Part shown: piece after piece, positions 24,747-35,241 of the stretch
How positions within the stretch are numbered: the stretch's first letter is position 1
How the letters are laid out: every line of letters begins with the position of its first letter
DNA from: Alcanivorax sp. 24
GTDB taxonomy: Bacteria > Pseudomonadota > Gammaproteobacteria > Pseudomonadales > Alcanivoracaceae
Assembly: GCF_004360225.1 (NCBI RefSeq)
Contig: NZ_SNUA01000004.1
Location: forward strand, 186,001-250,000
DNA length: 64,000 bases
Direction of reading: 5' to 3'
The notes under the pieces: generated by a model
The model's input: the letters and a program-made list of their open reading frames with translations, nothing else
What the model was told of the DNA's origin: nothing
Databases searched by the model: none
Program-made: the position numbers and the translations under genes

Positions 24747-25772
24747 TCACCGGCCTGGTGCCGGGGCCGATAATTCCCGGCGTACCTGTTCCACCAACTG
24801 GCCGGCCAGTTGTTCCGGACTGCCGCTATAGCTGACACAGCCGGTATCCCGCACCGAGTCCGGCTGGCTGCTGGCGGCGCAGGTGTCCGTTGACTGGGCC
24901 CAGACCAGGGTGCCGGCAGCCGCCAGGCGCGGCGCGGCGATGGCACCGTCGTTGCCCATGCCGGAAAACAGAATGGCGCCGGCGCAGTGACCGATGCCCT
25001 CCAGTACATGGGTCATCAACTGGTCGATGCTGGGGGCATAAGGGCCTTCCCAACGGTGGCCGGTGGTGATGACCCGGCCATCGGAATGAAAACGGATGGC
25101 GTGTTCCACCGGCGCCAATAACACCTCGCCGTGACACAGACGGCTGCCGCCTGCACCGATCCGGCAGCGGATCGACGGGTTCCGGTCCAGGACCTGACGG
25201 AGCGTGCCAAGAAAGCCGGGATCGATGTGTTGAGCCAGAACAAAGGCCACCGGCAGATGTTCCGGTAACGAGTCAAGAAAACGTTTCACCGCCGCCGGCC
25301 CTCCCAGGCTGGCGCCCAGCACCCAGACCCTTCGCGGACGGCCCTGATCGTCCCGCGGCAGGTCACGGAATTCCCGGGGCTCCGGGATTGGCGCGCGGGT
25401 GTCCGGGGGCAGACTTTGCAGGCGTTCCCGCAGCGCCGGTGGGCCCACATAGTCCAGCAGTTTGCTCAGCAGACGCCGCTCCCAGCGCGGATAATGGGCG
25501 GCGTTACGCGGCGGAGCCTGGCCATCGCAGAACAGCAACGGCGCGCGGGCGCCTTCCAGCAAGTGGTCAAGGAAGTGCTGCCAGCGATCTTCCCGGGACA
25601 GGTCCACCACCCACAGATCCAGGCCGCTGTCATCAAGCCAGTGGGCCGCCAGGTTCTCCGGGTCGGTGCTGATCACCACCTGATAACCCTGGCCGCGAAT
25701 CGCCGTGGACAGCAAGTGACCTTGCAGGGTGTCATCGGCGATCACGCCGATGCGGGCCGCCGGTGGCGTCAT
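24747..25772 (-). CDS. chpB: ChpB, CheB-type methylesterase of the Pil-Chp system
   Basis: 341 residues; its start overlaps the chpA stop by 4 nt (ATGA). The C-terminal methylesterase domain (about 145-335) holds the catalytic Ser in LGASLGGP, His in LAQHID and Asp in FSGMGNDGA. It would remove methyl groups from PilJ, opposing PilK. The N-terminal 120 residues look like a receiver domain (IGVIADDTLQGHLLS, DLWVVDLSRED) but the late conserved Lys is not apparent, so phosphorylation control may be altered or lost. The cytoplasmic enzyme sets adaptation of the twitching response. Confidence 0.9.
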   Translation of the reverse strand: MTPPAARIGVIADDTLQGHLLSTAIRGQGYQVVISTDPENLAAHWLDDSGLDLWVVDLSREDRWQHFLDHLLEGARAPLLFCDGQAPPRNAAHYPRWERRLLSKLLDYVGPPALRERLQSLPPDTRAPIPEPREFRDLPRDDQGRPRRVWVLGASLGGPAAVKRFLDSLPEHLPVAFVLAQHIDPGFLGTLRQVLDRNPSIRCRIGAGGSRLCHGEVLLAPVEHAIRFHSDGRVITTGHRWEGPYAPSIDQLMTHVLEGIGHCAGAILFSGMGNDGAIAAPRLAAAGTLVWAQSTDTCAASSQPDSVRDTGCVSYSGSPEQLAGQLVEQVRRELSAPAPGR

Positions 25773-28700
25773 CCCACGCTCTCCCGGCTTTCCTCCAGCA
25801 ATTCGCCGAGGGTGGTGAGCAGCTCACCTTCCTGGAAGGGTTTCCCCATGTAGCCGTTGACGCCGATATCGAAAGCCCGGTCACGGTGTTTCTCGCCGGT
25901 TCTGGAAGTGATCATGATGATGGGCACCCGCGCCAGCCGCGCATCATGACGGACATGGGACGCCACCTCGAAGCCATCCATGCGTGGCATTTCAATGTCC
26001 AGCAGCATGGCGTCCGGCGTGTGATCCTCCAATTTGGCGATGGCGTCCAGACCATCCTTGGCGGTGATGACCCGATAACCCTGGCGTTCCAGCAAGCGTC
26101 CGGTGACCTTGCGCACCGTCACCGAATCGTCCACCACCATTACCAGCGGCGCCTGCTCGCGAGCGGTATCGCGCTGGTCCGCCGGGGCGGTCAGCGGTGC
26201 CGGTTGGCGCAGTTGGGCGGCGCGGATCAGGGAGTGGATGTCGAGGATCACCACCACGGAACCGTCACCGAGAATGGTGGCGCCGCTGATACCGGCCACG
26301 CTGGTGAGCTGGGGCCCGAGGGATTTCACCACCACCTCGCGGGAACCCACCAGGTTGTCCACCACCAGGGCCACGGCGTGGTCGGAACCGCGGATCAACA
26401 GCAACGGCAACGGCTGGCTCTGCACATCCGGATGCGGCATCGGCAGATCATGGACGAAACGGCCCAGGTAATGCAGGTCGTAGTCCTGGCCGGCGTAGCG
26501 GTACACCAGATTCTGATTTTCCACATAATCGAGTAATTCGAACGGGCTGACCCGCACAATGCCTTCGATCTGGTTGAGCGGAATGGCGTAAGTGTCGTCG
26601 TTGGCCCGCACCATCAAGGCCCGGTTCACCGCCAGGGTGAAAGGCAGACGCACCACGAAACGGGTGCCCTGCCCCCGGCGCGACTCGATGTGCACGGTGC
26701 CGCCGAGTTGTTTGATTTCGCTGGCCACCACATCCATGCCGACGCCCCGGCCCGAGAGTTGGGTGACCTGGCTGGCGGTGGAGAAGCCGGCGTGGAAAAT
26801 GAACTGATGCACGTCCTGGTCGCCGGGATTGGCGTCGGCGGCCACCAGACCCCGCTCCACCGCCTTGGCGCGTACCGCCTCGGTATTGATGCCGCCGCCG
26901 TCGTCGGCCAGGGTCAGCACCACCTCGCCGCCTTCGCGGGTCAGCTCCAGGCGTACCTGACCGGTCTCGTTCTTGCTGGCCGCACGCCGCTCCCGTGGTG
27001 ACTCGATGCCGTGATCGATGGCGTTGCGCAGCATGTGTTCCAGAGGGGCCACCATGCGTTCCATCAAAGTGCGGTCCAGCTCGCCTTCCGGGTTGATCAC
27101 CTCGAAGTCGACTTTCTTGCCGACCTCGCCGGAAACCTGGCGGATGATGCGGCGCAGGCGCGGCACCAGCCGGGAGAACGGCACCATGCGCGTGCGCATC
27201 AGCTTCTCCTGCAGCTCGGTATTGATACGCTGTTGCTGCAGCAGCAGGGTCTCGCTGTCGCGGGTCCGTTCCAGCAGCGTGTTTTTCAGATCCAGTAAGT
27301 CCGAGGCGGATTCGGAAAGCTGTTTGGTGATCTGGTGCAGTTCGGAATACTGATCCATCTCCAGAGGGTCGAAGCGGGCGTCGAACTCACCCCGGTCCAC
27401 GCCCTGTTGATAATTGGAGAGAATCTGGGCTTCGGTCTCCGCGTCCAGCCGCCGCAATTGTTCGTACAGCCGGGTAACGGTGGCGCCAATCTCCGACACA
27501 TGGGAGACGAAGTCGTTGAGGCTCTGTTCCACCCGGCCCCGGTTGATGGAGGTTTCCCCGGCCAGATTCACCAGCGCCTCAAGTACTTCGGCGCTCACCC
27601 GTACCATTTCCTGGGGCGCCGCCGGCGCGGTGGCGGGCGGTTCGGCGGCGGTGCCGGGTTCCGGGAGGGTGTCCGGTGCGCGGGTGTCCGCCGGTTGCCC
27701 GCGCAGTTGTCCGCGTTGCTGATTGATCGCGTCCAGCCAGCCAAGCATGGTGAGAAAGTCGTCTTCTTCCGGCGCCCGGCGTTGACTGTCCAGTCGTTCC
27801 AGGAACTGCTCGAAATCGTGGCTCAAGTCGCCAAGGGGCACCACCCCGGCCAGCCGCGCGCCGCCCTTGAGGGTGTGCAGAGCGCGCTTGAGCTGGTCGT
27901 TGAGCTGGCGGTCTTCCGGCTGATCCCGCCAGGCGGTCAGGGTGACTTCGATGGTCTCGCCCAGCTCCTCCGATTCCTCCAGAAAAATATCGAGAATATC
28001 GGGATCGATACCGCCGGTATCGCGGTTGTCGCCCGGCGGCGTGGTGGGTTGGTCCGCGGGGACTTGGGGGCTGATCTCCGGGGCGGGACTCGCGAGGCGG
28101 AAAGCGGATGGATCGGTCAGGTAGTCGTGGATGGCCTGAAGCAAATCCCGGGCCGGGGCAAGGGCCCGCCGGGCGGTGACCTGGTCAATCATCTCCGCCA
28201 CGCGGTCGTGGCAGCGATGCAGCAGATCGAAAACCGCCGGCCGCCGCTCCACGCGGCCAAGAGCGAGGCGCTCGTAGAGCGTTTCCATCTCATGGCCCAG
28301 ATCACCCAGCTCGCGGAGTTCGGCCATGCGCGCCCCGCCTTTGAGGGTGTGCAGGTCCCGCTGCAGGGCCTGCACCAGCAGAATGTTTTCTGGCTCCGCG
28401 ATCCACTGTTCCAGGCTTTCGGTGCAACTGTGGAGAATGTCCTCCGCCTCTTCCAGAAAGATGCCGACCAATTCCGCGTCCCGTTCCACCACGGCCGGTC
28501 GCGCCGCCGGTTCCGGTGGCGCTTCCCTCACCGCCGGCTGCTTCTTGGCTCCCGTCTCGACCGGCGGGGTCCAGGGCGTATCGGCCAGTGCCAACATCTC
28601 CTCGAGAATGGTGTCCGTGGACGGCAATGAGCCGGAGCGCAGCTGGTCGATCATATCGGCCAGGCGGTGATGGGCTCTTTGCAGAATATCGAACACCGAG

Positions 28701-31700
28701 GGCGTGGGGGCCGCCGTTTCCGGTGATGCCAGACGGCGATACAGGCGGGCCAGGGAGCCGGCCAGGTCCGCCAGCGCGGGGACCTCGGCCTTGCCGGCGC
28801 TGGTGGCCAGTTCGGTGAATTCCTGGTCCAGTTGATCTAGGCTGGCCGGTTGCCCCAATTGCCAGGTGGCAAGATGTTCGTTGGCGCGCAGCAGGATCTC
28901 CTCGGCCTGCCGCAAAAGCCCGGCATTCTGTTCCGAGGCCGGTATCGTCGCTGCCTGCGGGGCCGGGCTCCCTGCCCGCCGGGTTTCGGTCAAATCACGC
29001 AGGCCGTCCACTAACCCCAGCTCGGCGCGGACGGTCTGGCCGGCGGCCAGACAATCGAGCATGTTGATCAGCGCGTCATGCCCCTCGTTAAGCTGTGCAA
29101 GCAGCTCCGGATGGAAGATCAGACGGCCCTGAGTGATGGTAGCGTAGGTGTTGGCCAGGGCCAGGGCGAGCCCTTCGATTTCCTCCAGGCCGGCCTTGCG
29201 GGCACCTTGCGCCAGATTCTGCAGGTCATCACGTAACCGGGCCAACGGTCGGATTTGTTCGGGATCGGTGGACCAGGCCTGTAACAGTGTGTCCGCATCC
29301 ATCACCAGGTCCATGCTGTCGGACAACAGCATGGACAGTACCTGGGCGTTATTGTCGTGATGGTCGCCGCGAATCTGGTGGCGGGCGTCGTCCAGGGCGT
29401 TCAACAAAGATCCGGCATCGGGTAAAGAGGCATCGCCCTGTGTGGCCAACCGCCGCAGGGTGTCACCCAGTTGCTGGTGGCTGTCGCGGATCAGCGCCAC
29501 CTGATCGCGGCTGGCGCGCAGACCGGCGGCGATCAGCTCCTTCACCAGCTTTTCACCCGCCTCCGCCAGTTCCGCCATGGCAGTCAATTCGGCCATGCGC
29601 GCGCTGCCTTTCAGGGTGTGCAAGGCGCGATGGACGCGGTCATCCAGGTCCTGCTCGCTGAGTTCCGGGTCCAGCGCATCCAGCCATTGCGCCAGCAGCG
29701 CGAGGTTGCGCTCGGCCTCGCGGAGGAAAATATCCAGCAGCACGGGATCGGGCTGGTCCACGGAAGCATCGGGCAATATCAGACTGTCCAGGTCATCCAG
29801 CGTGTCGTCCGATGTCTCCGCCGGATCCATCTTCGCGTTGCCGGTGAGGGCCTGGTAGTCCTCATCACTGAGTGTGACGGAGGGCCTGGTGCCGGCTTTC
29901 CGCGCCTCTTCTTTCCCCTGGGCGCCACCCGCTGAAGGCACCTGATCCAGGCTGCCGCCGTCAGCAAGAATGCCGGCGGCCTCGATCAGTGGGGTCACGT
30001 CCACCGGATCCGGTTGGCGTTGGGCGAAAGCGCCGACCAGATCGGGGATCAGAGCGTGAACCTCGCGCACCAGACCAATCAGTGTGGCGTCGGCGCTGAT
30101 GCTGTGATCAATGACCCGGTTCATCATATTCTCGATGGCCCAGGCCAGTTCACCCACGGTGGTGGCGCCGACCATGCGGCCGGAGCCTTTCAGGGTGTGG
30201 AAGGCGCGGCGGAACTCCACCAGAGCGGTTTCATCGCCGGTATTGGCGGCCCAGCGGGGAAAGTACTGGTCCAGCGCCTCGATGACTTCGTCCGCTTCCT
30301 CGACAAAAATCTCGACGATTTCGTCATCCACCAGATCATCGTCGTCGGCGTAGGGTGGTTCCGGCGCCGCTTCCGTTGTGCTCGACGGCGGCTCCGCGTG
30401 GTTTTCCTCGGGCTGGAGCGGATAACCCAGGGCGGCGATGCTGCGATGCGCCACTTCGAGAACATCGTCGCCGGTATGCGGGTCGTCGCTGAGACGTTCC
30501 AGGTAGTATTCCACCGAGCTCATGGCGTCGGCGAGAGTATCCATGCTTTGCCAGTCCGGGGCCTGCTCATCGTCCAACAGCCGTTCCCGAATGAAACGGG
30601 CGCATTGGCGAAGTACCAGGGCCGGGCGCTGCAGTTGCACCATTTCCAGGCCGCCACGGACGGTCTGCAGGCGGTCCGGTACGGATTGCAAATGCGCGCG
30701 ATCCCAATGCGAGGCGATGAATTCCACCACTCCGTCCTTGGCTTCTTCCAGGCCCGCCCGGCATTCTCGCAGCGCCGCTTCCATGGCCTGGCCGATATGA
30801 TCAGGCAGCGGTGAAGCGTTGGTGCTTTCAAGAGTATTCCCGGCGGGGCGGCGCGGGTTGTTGCCGCCAAAGCCGGCGAGCGTCGCTTCCACGTACAACA
30901 GAGCACCGGCCACATCCATCAGCCGCTCCCGTTGCGGCGGCTGACGGCGTTCGGCGATGTCGTCCAGGACCCGCCGTTGTTCATCCACCAGTACCCGGGG
31001 CTGGCCCAGACCGAGCATGGCGATGGTGTCGGACACTTGTTTCAGCGTGCCGACCAGGGGGGCCAGGTCGGCGGGATCCGAGCGGGGGGCATGAACGAAC
31101 CGCTCCAGGTGATCCTTGACCTTGGTGATCTCCTCGGACAAAGCGGTCACCACCGAATGCAGGGTCGCGGCATCGGGGCCATTGAGACGGGCCCGTTCCT
31201 CGTTGACCAGTGCTTCCGGGGGGAGAGCCTCCCGCAGACGAAAGCGCCGCCGGATGGCATCGATGGCCGGTGTCGCGCGCTCCGCCCGGGCCACGTAATA
31301 AAGCAGGTTCTTGATCAACTCCGTTGGCGCCGGGCGTTCCAGACTGTCGGCGCCGTCGGCGGCCAGCTCACGCAGGGTGCGATCCAGCTGGCCGAGCATC
31401 TGTTTGGCCGAGGAGCCCAGTGGAATAACGTCTTCCTCCAGTCCTTCCACCATGGCATCGGCGATCCCCCATAATGGGGCCCGGGCGGCGTCACCGCTGA
31501 TTTGCCGGAGCTTCTCCAACACCCGGCGCAGATAGCCGAGATTACGCTTCACCTGGTCGCCGCGCATGATGCCCACCAGGGCTACCTGAAACGTCTGCCG
31601 CATCTTGCGGATCAACTGCGGGAAACGGGCGTCGTTGCGGATGCTCTCGTCAATGCGACCGTCGCCCCGGGCATGGCTCAGATCGGGTTTGAACAGCGCG

Positions 31701-32107
31701 GTTTCGGACAACAGTGGTTCGCCGCGCGCGGCGCGCAGGTCGTTCAAGAGTGGCAGCAACACGACCGGTAGATCCCGGCGGTTACTGGCCACCCGATCCA
31801 GATAGGGGGGCAACTGCAGGATCGCGCGCATCAACAGCTCCAGGCTTTCCGCTTCCTGGTCAATACGCCGATCAAGCAGGGCCCGGGCCAGCTTTTCCAT
31901 TTCCTCGGCGAGCAGCGCGGCGCCGTAGAACTCCACCATTTGCAAGGTCCCATGGACCTGATGCAGATGGGTCTGGCAGAACCGCATGCGTGTCGAGTCG
32001 CCCGGGTTCTCCACATAGGCTTCCAACGCTTCGCGGGCCTGATCCAGTGTTTCCTGGATTTCGCCACGCACCCAGTCGAGAGCCAGATAGTCGTGATGGT
32101 CGCTCAT
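25769..32107 (-). CDS. chpA: ChpA, giant hybrid CheA histidine kinase with multiple Hpt domains
   Basis: 2112 residues from ATG 32107 (GGGGG-rich site upstream). N-terminal repeats are Hpt-like. HQVHG near residue 50 and four canonical HTLKG motifs near 636, 829, 1252 and 1409 can accept phosphate, while segments near 481 (TVRGG), 964 and 1099 lack His. Then follow the dimerisation and HATPase domains (NAIDHGIE near 1692, DDGGG, GRGVGMDVV), a CheW-like domain (about 1800-1940), and a C-terminal receiver with Asp in LLDIEMPRMDG near 2032. The kinase receives signals from PilJ via PilI/ChpC and phosphorylates PilG and PilH, controlling pilus extension and retraction and, in Pseudomonas, cAMP. 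Length is somewhat under the Pseudomonas protein's roughly 2470. Confidence 0.95.
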   Translation of the reverse strand: MSDHHDYLALDWVRGEIQETLDQAREALEAYVENPGDSTRMRFCQTHLHQVHGTLQMVEFYGAALLAEEMEKLARALLDRRIDQEAESLELLMRAILQLPPYLDRVASNRRDLPVVLLPLLNDLRAARGEPLLSETALFKPDLSHARGDGRIDESIRNDARFPQLIRKMRQTFQVALVGIMRGDQVKRNLGYLRRVLEKLRQISGDAARAPLWGIADAMVEGLEEDVIPLGSSAKQMLGQLDRTLRELAADGADSLERPAPTELIKNLLYYVARAERATPAIDAIRRRFRLREALPPEALVNEERARLNGPDAATLHSVVTALSEEITKVKDHLERFVHAPRSDPADLAPLVGTLKQVSDTIAMLGLGQPRVLVDEQRRVLDDIAERRQPPQRERLMDVAGALLYVEATLAGFGGNNPRRPAGNTLESTNASPLPDHIGQAMEAALRECRAGLEEAKDGVVEFIASHWDRAHLQSVPDRLQTVRGGLEMVQLQRPALVLRQCARFIRERLLDDEQAPDWQSMDTLADAMSSVEYYLERLSDDPHTGDDVLEVAHRSIAALGYPLQPEENHAEPPSSTTEAAPEPPYADDDDLVDDEIVEIFVEEADEVIEALDQYFPRWAANTGDETALVEFRRAFHTLKGSGRMVGATTVGELAWAIENMMNRVIDHSISADATLIGLVREVHALIPDLVGAFAQRQPDPVDVTPLIEAAGILADGGSLDQVPSAGGAQGKEEARKAGTRPSVTLSDEDYQALTGNAKMDPAETSDDTLDDLDSLILPDASVDQPDPVLLDIFLREAERNLALLAQWLDALDPELSEQDLDDRVHRALHTLKGSARMAELTAMAELAEAGEKLVKELIAAGLRASRDQVALIRDSHQQLGDTLRRLATQGDASLPDAGSLLNALDDARHQIRGDHHDNNAQVLSMLLSDSMDLVMDADTLLQAWSTDPEQIRPLARLRDDLQNLAQGARKAGLEEIEGLALALANTYATITQGRLIFHPELLAQLNEGHDALINMLDCLAAGQTVRAELGLVDGLRDLTETRRAGSPAPQAATIPASEQNAGLLRQAEEILLRANEHLATWQLGQPASLDQLDQEFTELATSAGKAEVPALADLAGSLARLYRRLASPETAAPTPSVFDILQRAHHRLADMIDQLRSGSLPSTDTILEEMLALADTPWTPPVETGAKKQPAVREAPPEPAARPAVVERDAELVGIFLEEAEDILHSCTESLEQWIAEPENILLVQALQRDLHTLKGGARMAELRELGDLGHEMETLYERLALGRVERRPAVFDLLHRCHDRVAEMIDQVTARRALAPARDLLQAIHDYLTDPSAFRLASPAPEISPQVPADQPTTPPGDNRDTGGIDPDILDIFLEESEELGETIEVTLTAWRDQPEDRQLNDQLKRALHTLKGGARLAGVVPLGDLSHDFEQFLERLDSQRRAPEEDDFLTMLGWLDAINQQRGQLRGQPADTRAPDTLPEPGTAAEPPATAPAAPQEMVRVSAEVLEALVNLAGETSINRGRVEQSLNDFVSHVSEIGATVTRLYEQLRRLDAETEAQILSNYQQGVDRGEFDARFDPLEMDQYSELHQITKQLSESASDLLDLKNTLLERTRDSETLLLQQQRINTELQEKLMRTRMVPFSRLVPRLRRIIRQVSGEVGKKVDFEVINPEGELDRTLMERMVAPLEHMLRNAIDHGIESPRERRAASKNETGQVRLELTREGGEVVLTLADDGGGINTEAVRAKAVERGLVAADANPGDQDVHQFIFHAGFSTASQVTQLSGRGVGMDVVASEIKQLGGTVHIESRRGQGTRFVVRLPFTLAVNRALMVRANDDTYAIPLNQIEGIVRVSPFELLDYVENQNLVYRYAGQDYDLHYLGRFVHDLPMPHPDVQSQPLPLLLIRGSDHAVALVVDNLVGSREVVVKSLGPQLTSVAGISGATILGDGSVVVILDIHSLIRAAQLRQPAPLTAPADQRDTAREQAPLVMVVDDSVTVRKVTGRLLERQGYRVITAKDGLDAIAKLEDHTPDAMLLDIEMPRMDGFEVASHVRHDARLARVPIIMITSRTGEKHRDRAFDIGVNGYMGKPFQEGELLTTLGELLEESRESVG

Positions 32108-32145
32108 TTGATGATCCCCCCGGAGCTGCCCCCAGCCCCTGGCCG

Positions 32146-33021
32146 TCAAACGCGGCGCCGGAACGCCAACGTGTCGGGATAGACTTCCCGCTCCAGATTA
32201 TCGTTTTGCCAGTCGGTGATTTCGCCGGGTCCGAGGACCAGGACGCCCCCCGGCGCCAGACGGGCGGCCAGACGATTGACGATCTGGCGTTTTCGCCAGC
32301 GGCGAAAATAAATCAGCATGTTCTGGCAGAAGATCAGGTCCAGGTTTTCCATCGGAGCCTGATCCAGATCCAGCACATTCAGATGGGCGAAGCACACCCG
32401 CTCGCGCAAGGTGGCGGTAACCTGAAGGTGCTGGGTGTCGTGGGGTTGAAAATACCGCTCGCGTAACGCTGGTGCCACGCGGTTTACCCGGCGCAAGGGG
32501 AACACGCCACGGCGTGCCCTGGCCAGGGTGGGCAGACTGATATCCGTGCCGGTGATGCCGTAAAAAAGTTTGTCGCGGGCACCGGCGAAACACTCGTTGA
32601 TCACCATCGCCAGCGAATAGGCTTCCTCGCCGGTGGAGCACCCCACGCTCCACGCATTGAGGGTGCCGCCGTTGACATGCCGGCGGGCGAATTCACGACT
32701 GAACGCTTTGACCAGCGCGAAGGATCCCGGGTGACGGAAAAAGCCGGTTTCCTGCACCGTGAGCCGGTCCACCAGAATCGACCATTCCATGGCACGGGAC
32801 TCGCTGGCGCCGGTGACCAATTGAGCGTAATAGGTTTGGTAATCCTCCAGGCCCAGCTCACGCATGCGTGCACTCAGGCTGGTTTCCAGAAAGGATTTCC
32901 GTTCCGTCGGCAATGTCATGCCGGTGCGCTCTTCCAGCAATGTTCGCCAGAGCTGAAATTGCTCCGCGTCCATGGCCGGCGCGTTGCGAAGGGCCCAGGG
33001 CGGCGTCACGGCGATGTCCAT
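32146..33021 (-). CDS. pilK: PilK, CheR-type methyltransferase
   Basis: 291 residues. Its ATG overlaps the pilJ stop by one base (TGATG). The CheR N-terminal helical domain (about 17-85) is followed by a SAM-binding domain. Motifs are RLTVQETGFFRHP, WSVGCSTGEEAYSLAMVI (SAM loop), ITGTDISLPTLARARRGVF and DLIFCQNMLIYF. It methylates glutamates on the PilJ receptor using SAM, adjusting sensitivity. The Pro-Trp-rich first 15 residues are unusual; ATG 32973 in MDAEQFQLW is a possible later start. Confidence 0.92.
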   Translation of the reverse strand: MDIAVTPPWALRNAPAMDAEQFQLWRTLLEERTGMTLPTERKSFLETSLSARMRELGLEDYQTYYAQLVTGASESRAMEWSILVDRLTVQETGFFRHPGSFALVKAFSREFARRHVNGGTLNAWSVGCSTGEEAYSLAMVINECFAGARDKLFYGITGTDISLPTLARARRGVFPLRRVNRVAPALRERYFQPHDTQHLQVTATLRERVCFAHLNVLDLDQAPMENLDLIFCQNMLIYFRRWRKRQIVNRLAARLAPGGVLVLGPGEITDWQNDNLEREVYPDTLAFRRRV

Positions 33022-35039
33022 CAGCCGGGCAATCTGAAGCCGGCCACCGAGTTACGCATGTCCTGCGCCATCTCCGCCAGATCGCCAATGGAACGGGCGG
33101 TGGCGGTGGTCCCGGCGGAGGTCTGCGAGGTGATTTCCTGGATCACGTTCATGGTGTTGGAAATGTGTCCCGCGGACGCGGCCTGCTGGCGGGCGGCGTT
33201 GGAAATGTTCTGAATCAGGTCGGCCAGGTTCTTCGATACCGTTTCGATTTCTTCCAGTGCCACGCCGGCGTCCTGGGCGAGACGGGCTCCCTTCACAACT
33301 TCGGCGGTGGTAGCCTCCATGGAGATCACCGCTTCGTTGGTGTCGGTCTGAATCGTCTTCACCAGGGTTTCGATCTGCTTGGTGGCGGCGGCGGAACGCT
33401 CCGCCAGGCGCTGCACCTCGTCGGCGACCACGGCGAAACCACGGCCGGCTTCCCCGGCCATGGAGGCCTGGATGGCGGCATTCAGGGCCAGAATATTGGT
33501 TTGGTCGGCGATGTCGTTGATCAGCGAAACAATGTCGCCAATTTCCTGGGAGGACTCGCCCAGGCGTTTGATCCGTTTGGAGGTTTCCTGGATCTGCTCT
33601 CGAATGGTGTCCATGCCATGAATGGTGGCCTGCACCACCTCGGCGCCTTTGTTGGCGATGGCCACCGCCCGTTCCGCCACCGCCGCGGACTCGGCGGCAT
33701 TGGCGGACACCTGATCGATGGACACCGCCATCTCATTCACCGCCGCGGAGGCGCCGGCGATTTCCTGGGCCTGATGTTCGGAAGCTTCCGCCAGGTGCAT
33801 GGCGGTGGACTGGGTTTCCTGGGCGGCGCTGGCCACCTGCACGGCGGATTGGTTGATGGTTTGTACCAGACTGCGTAGCTGGTCAATGGAATAGTTGATG
33901 GAGTCGGCGATGGCGCCGGTAAAATCCTCGGTTACCGTCGCTTCCACGGTCAGGTCACCGTCCGCCAGATCCCCCAGCTCGTCGAGCAGGCGCAGAATCG
34001 CCGCCTGGTTACGCTGATTCTCGCTTTCCAGCTCACCGCGTTGTTTGCTGGCGCTGCGGTTGCCCTGCAGCATGATCAGGAAAAACAGCAGCACCGAGAT
34101 CGCCGCGCACAGGATTCCCAGCCATATGGAGGGGAACAGGCCGCTGTTGGCGTTCTCGAACAGGTTGTCCAGATTGGAAGCTTCCTGTAGCAGGTCCTGG
34201 GAGCGCAGGAACAGGCTGTCGGCGGCGGCCCGGATCCGCATCAGATCCGGCGCGGTTTCCAGCACCTTGTCCACGGAGGGATTGATGAATTGATTGAAAA
34301 CATCGGCGATATCCGCCAACCGCGCGCGAGCATCGCGGTCGCTGACTCTCTGAATGCCGAGACGGCTGTTGCCGCGCAGCATGCCGTTGACCACATTGCC
34401 GAATCGCACCGCGTCGGTGCCAAACGTTTCCGCCGCCGCCACCGCGCTGTCACGGCCTTCCAGGATTTTCGACAAGGATCGCATCAAACGTTCGGTGAGC
34501 AATGACTGACGTTGTGCCAGTGCCACCTGATCGGCGGAGGCGCCGTTGGCGATCAGGATGCGCACCACCTCGTCATACTTGTTCTGAAGTTCCGGAATGG
34601 TCTGTGCCAGGGTGGCGGACACCTGGTGCAGATCCAGCACCGTGGCACGTCCCTGAAGGACCGTGTTCACCTGCCGTAGCGCTTCGTCCCACAAGTTTTG
34701 CAGGCGTTGCAGCACCCGCGGATCCGACACCGGTTCGTCCTTGACCTGAGTCCAAGCGCGCAGAAAGCCCTGGCGGCCCTGCTCAAGCAAGGCGAAGGCC
34801 TCGGCGTTGCCGGACACCGCCTCCAGAGCGTTTTTCGGCAACTGTTGGGAATAGACACGCATGTCCGACGCCTGGGTAATATTATCCCGGGCGTGGTTGG
34901 CGCCGATGGCGGACAGAACGAAATTCATCAAGGCGAGAACGATAAAGGCGAGTAACCCGACATACAGAGCAACACCCAGCGGATTGTTACCCGCTCCCCC
35001 CCGCATCTTGTCTAACACAAGCCCCGGTTTGAACTTCAT
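33021..35039 (-). CDS. pilJ: PilJ, methyl-accepting receptor of the Pil-Chp system
   Basis: 672 residues. Two membrane helices (about 22-45 and 300-322) bracket a periplasmic helical PilJ-type domain, followed by a HAMP region and a long cytoplasmic MCP coiled-coil. The signalling tip is seen around [26 protein letters not shown] near residues 535-560. No C-terminal CheR-binding pentapeptide is present. It senses surface contact or pilin state at the pole and signals through PilI to ChpA. A 202-bp gap separates it from pilI upstream; this contains a small CCGCC/GGCGG dyad (35091-35106) but no gene. Confidence 0.95.
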   Translation of the reverse strand: MKFKPGLVLDKMRGGAGNNPLGVALYVGLLAFIVLALMNFVLSAIGANHARDNITQASDMRVYSQQLPKNALEAVSGNAEAFALLEQGRQGFLRAWTQVKDEPVSDPRVLQRLQNLWDEALRQVNTVLQGRATVLDLHQVSATLAQTIPELQNKYDEVVRILIANGASADQVALAQRQSLLTERLMRSLSKILEGRDSAVAAAETFGTDAVRFGNVVNGMLRGNSRLGIQRVSDRDARARLADIADVFNQFINPSVDKVLETAPDLMRIRAAADSLFLRSQDLLQEASNLDNLFENANSGLFPSIWLGILCAAISVLLFFLIMLQGNRSASKQRGELESENQRNQAAILRLLDELGDLADGDLTVEATVTEDFTGAIADSINYSIDQLRSLVQTINQSAVQVASAAQETQSTAMHLAEASEHQAQEIAGASAAVNEMAVSIDQVSANAAESAAVAERAVAIANKGAEVVQATIHGMDTIREQIQETSKRIKRLGESSQEIGDIVSLINDIADQTNILALNAAIQASMAGEAGRGFAVVADEVQRLAERSAAATKQIETLVKTIQTDTNEAVISMEATTAEVVKGARLAQDAGVALEEIETVSKNLADLIQNISNAARQQAASAGHISNTMNVIQEITSQTSAGTTATARSIGDLAEMAQDMRNSVAGFRLPG

Positions 35040-35241
35040 AGCTTGGCTCCTGGCCTGACTCAGCTCTTATTGTGTGACCGTATTGCGTGGCCGCCGTCGA
35101 TGGCGGTCTCCCCCTTTTCCCGGGCAGTCACTGGCACGTCAAAAACCGTTCCCGACGATTCTGGAACCGCGATGGTTGATTGGAGGCATGCCGATGTTCC
35201 CCCCGGCACGACGTCCTCCCCCCACGGTCACTCCCTTCTGC

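Noticed and set aside
27335-28630. 431-codon plus-strand open frame inside chpA
   Set aside because: Shadow of the chpA kinase region; no start signal or family motif.
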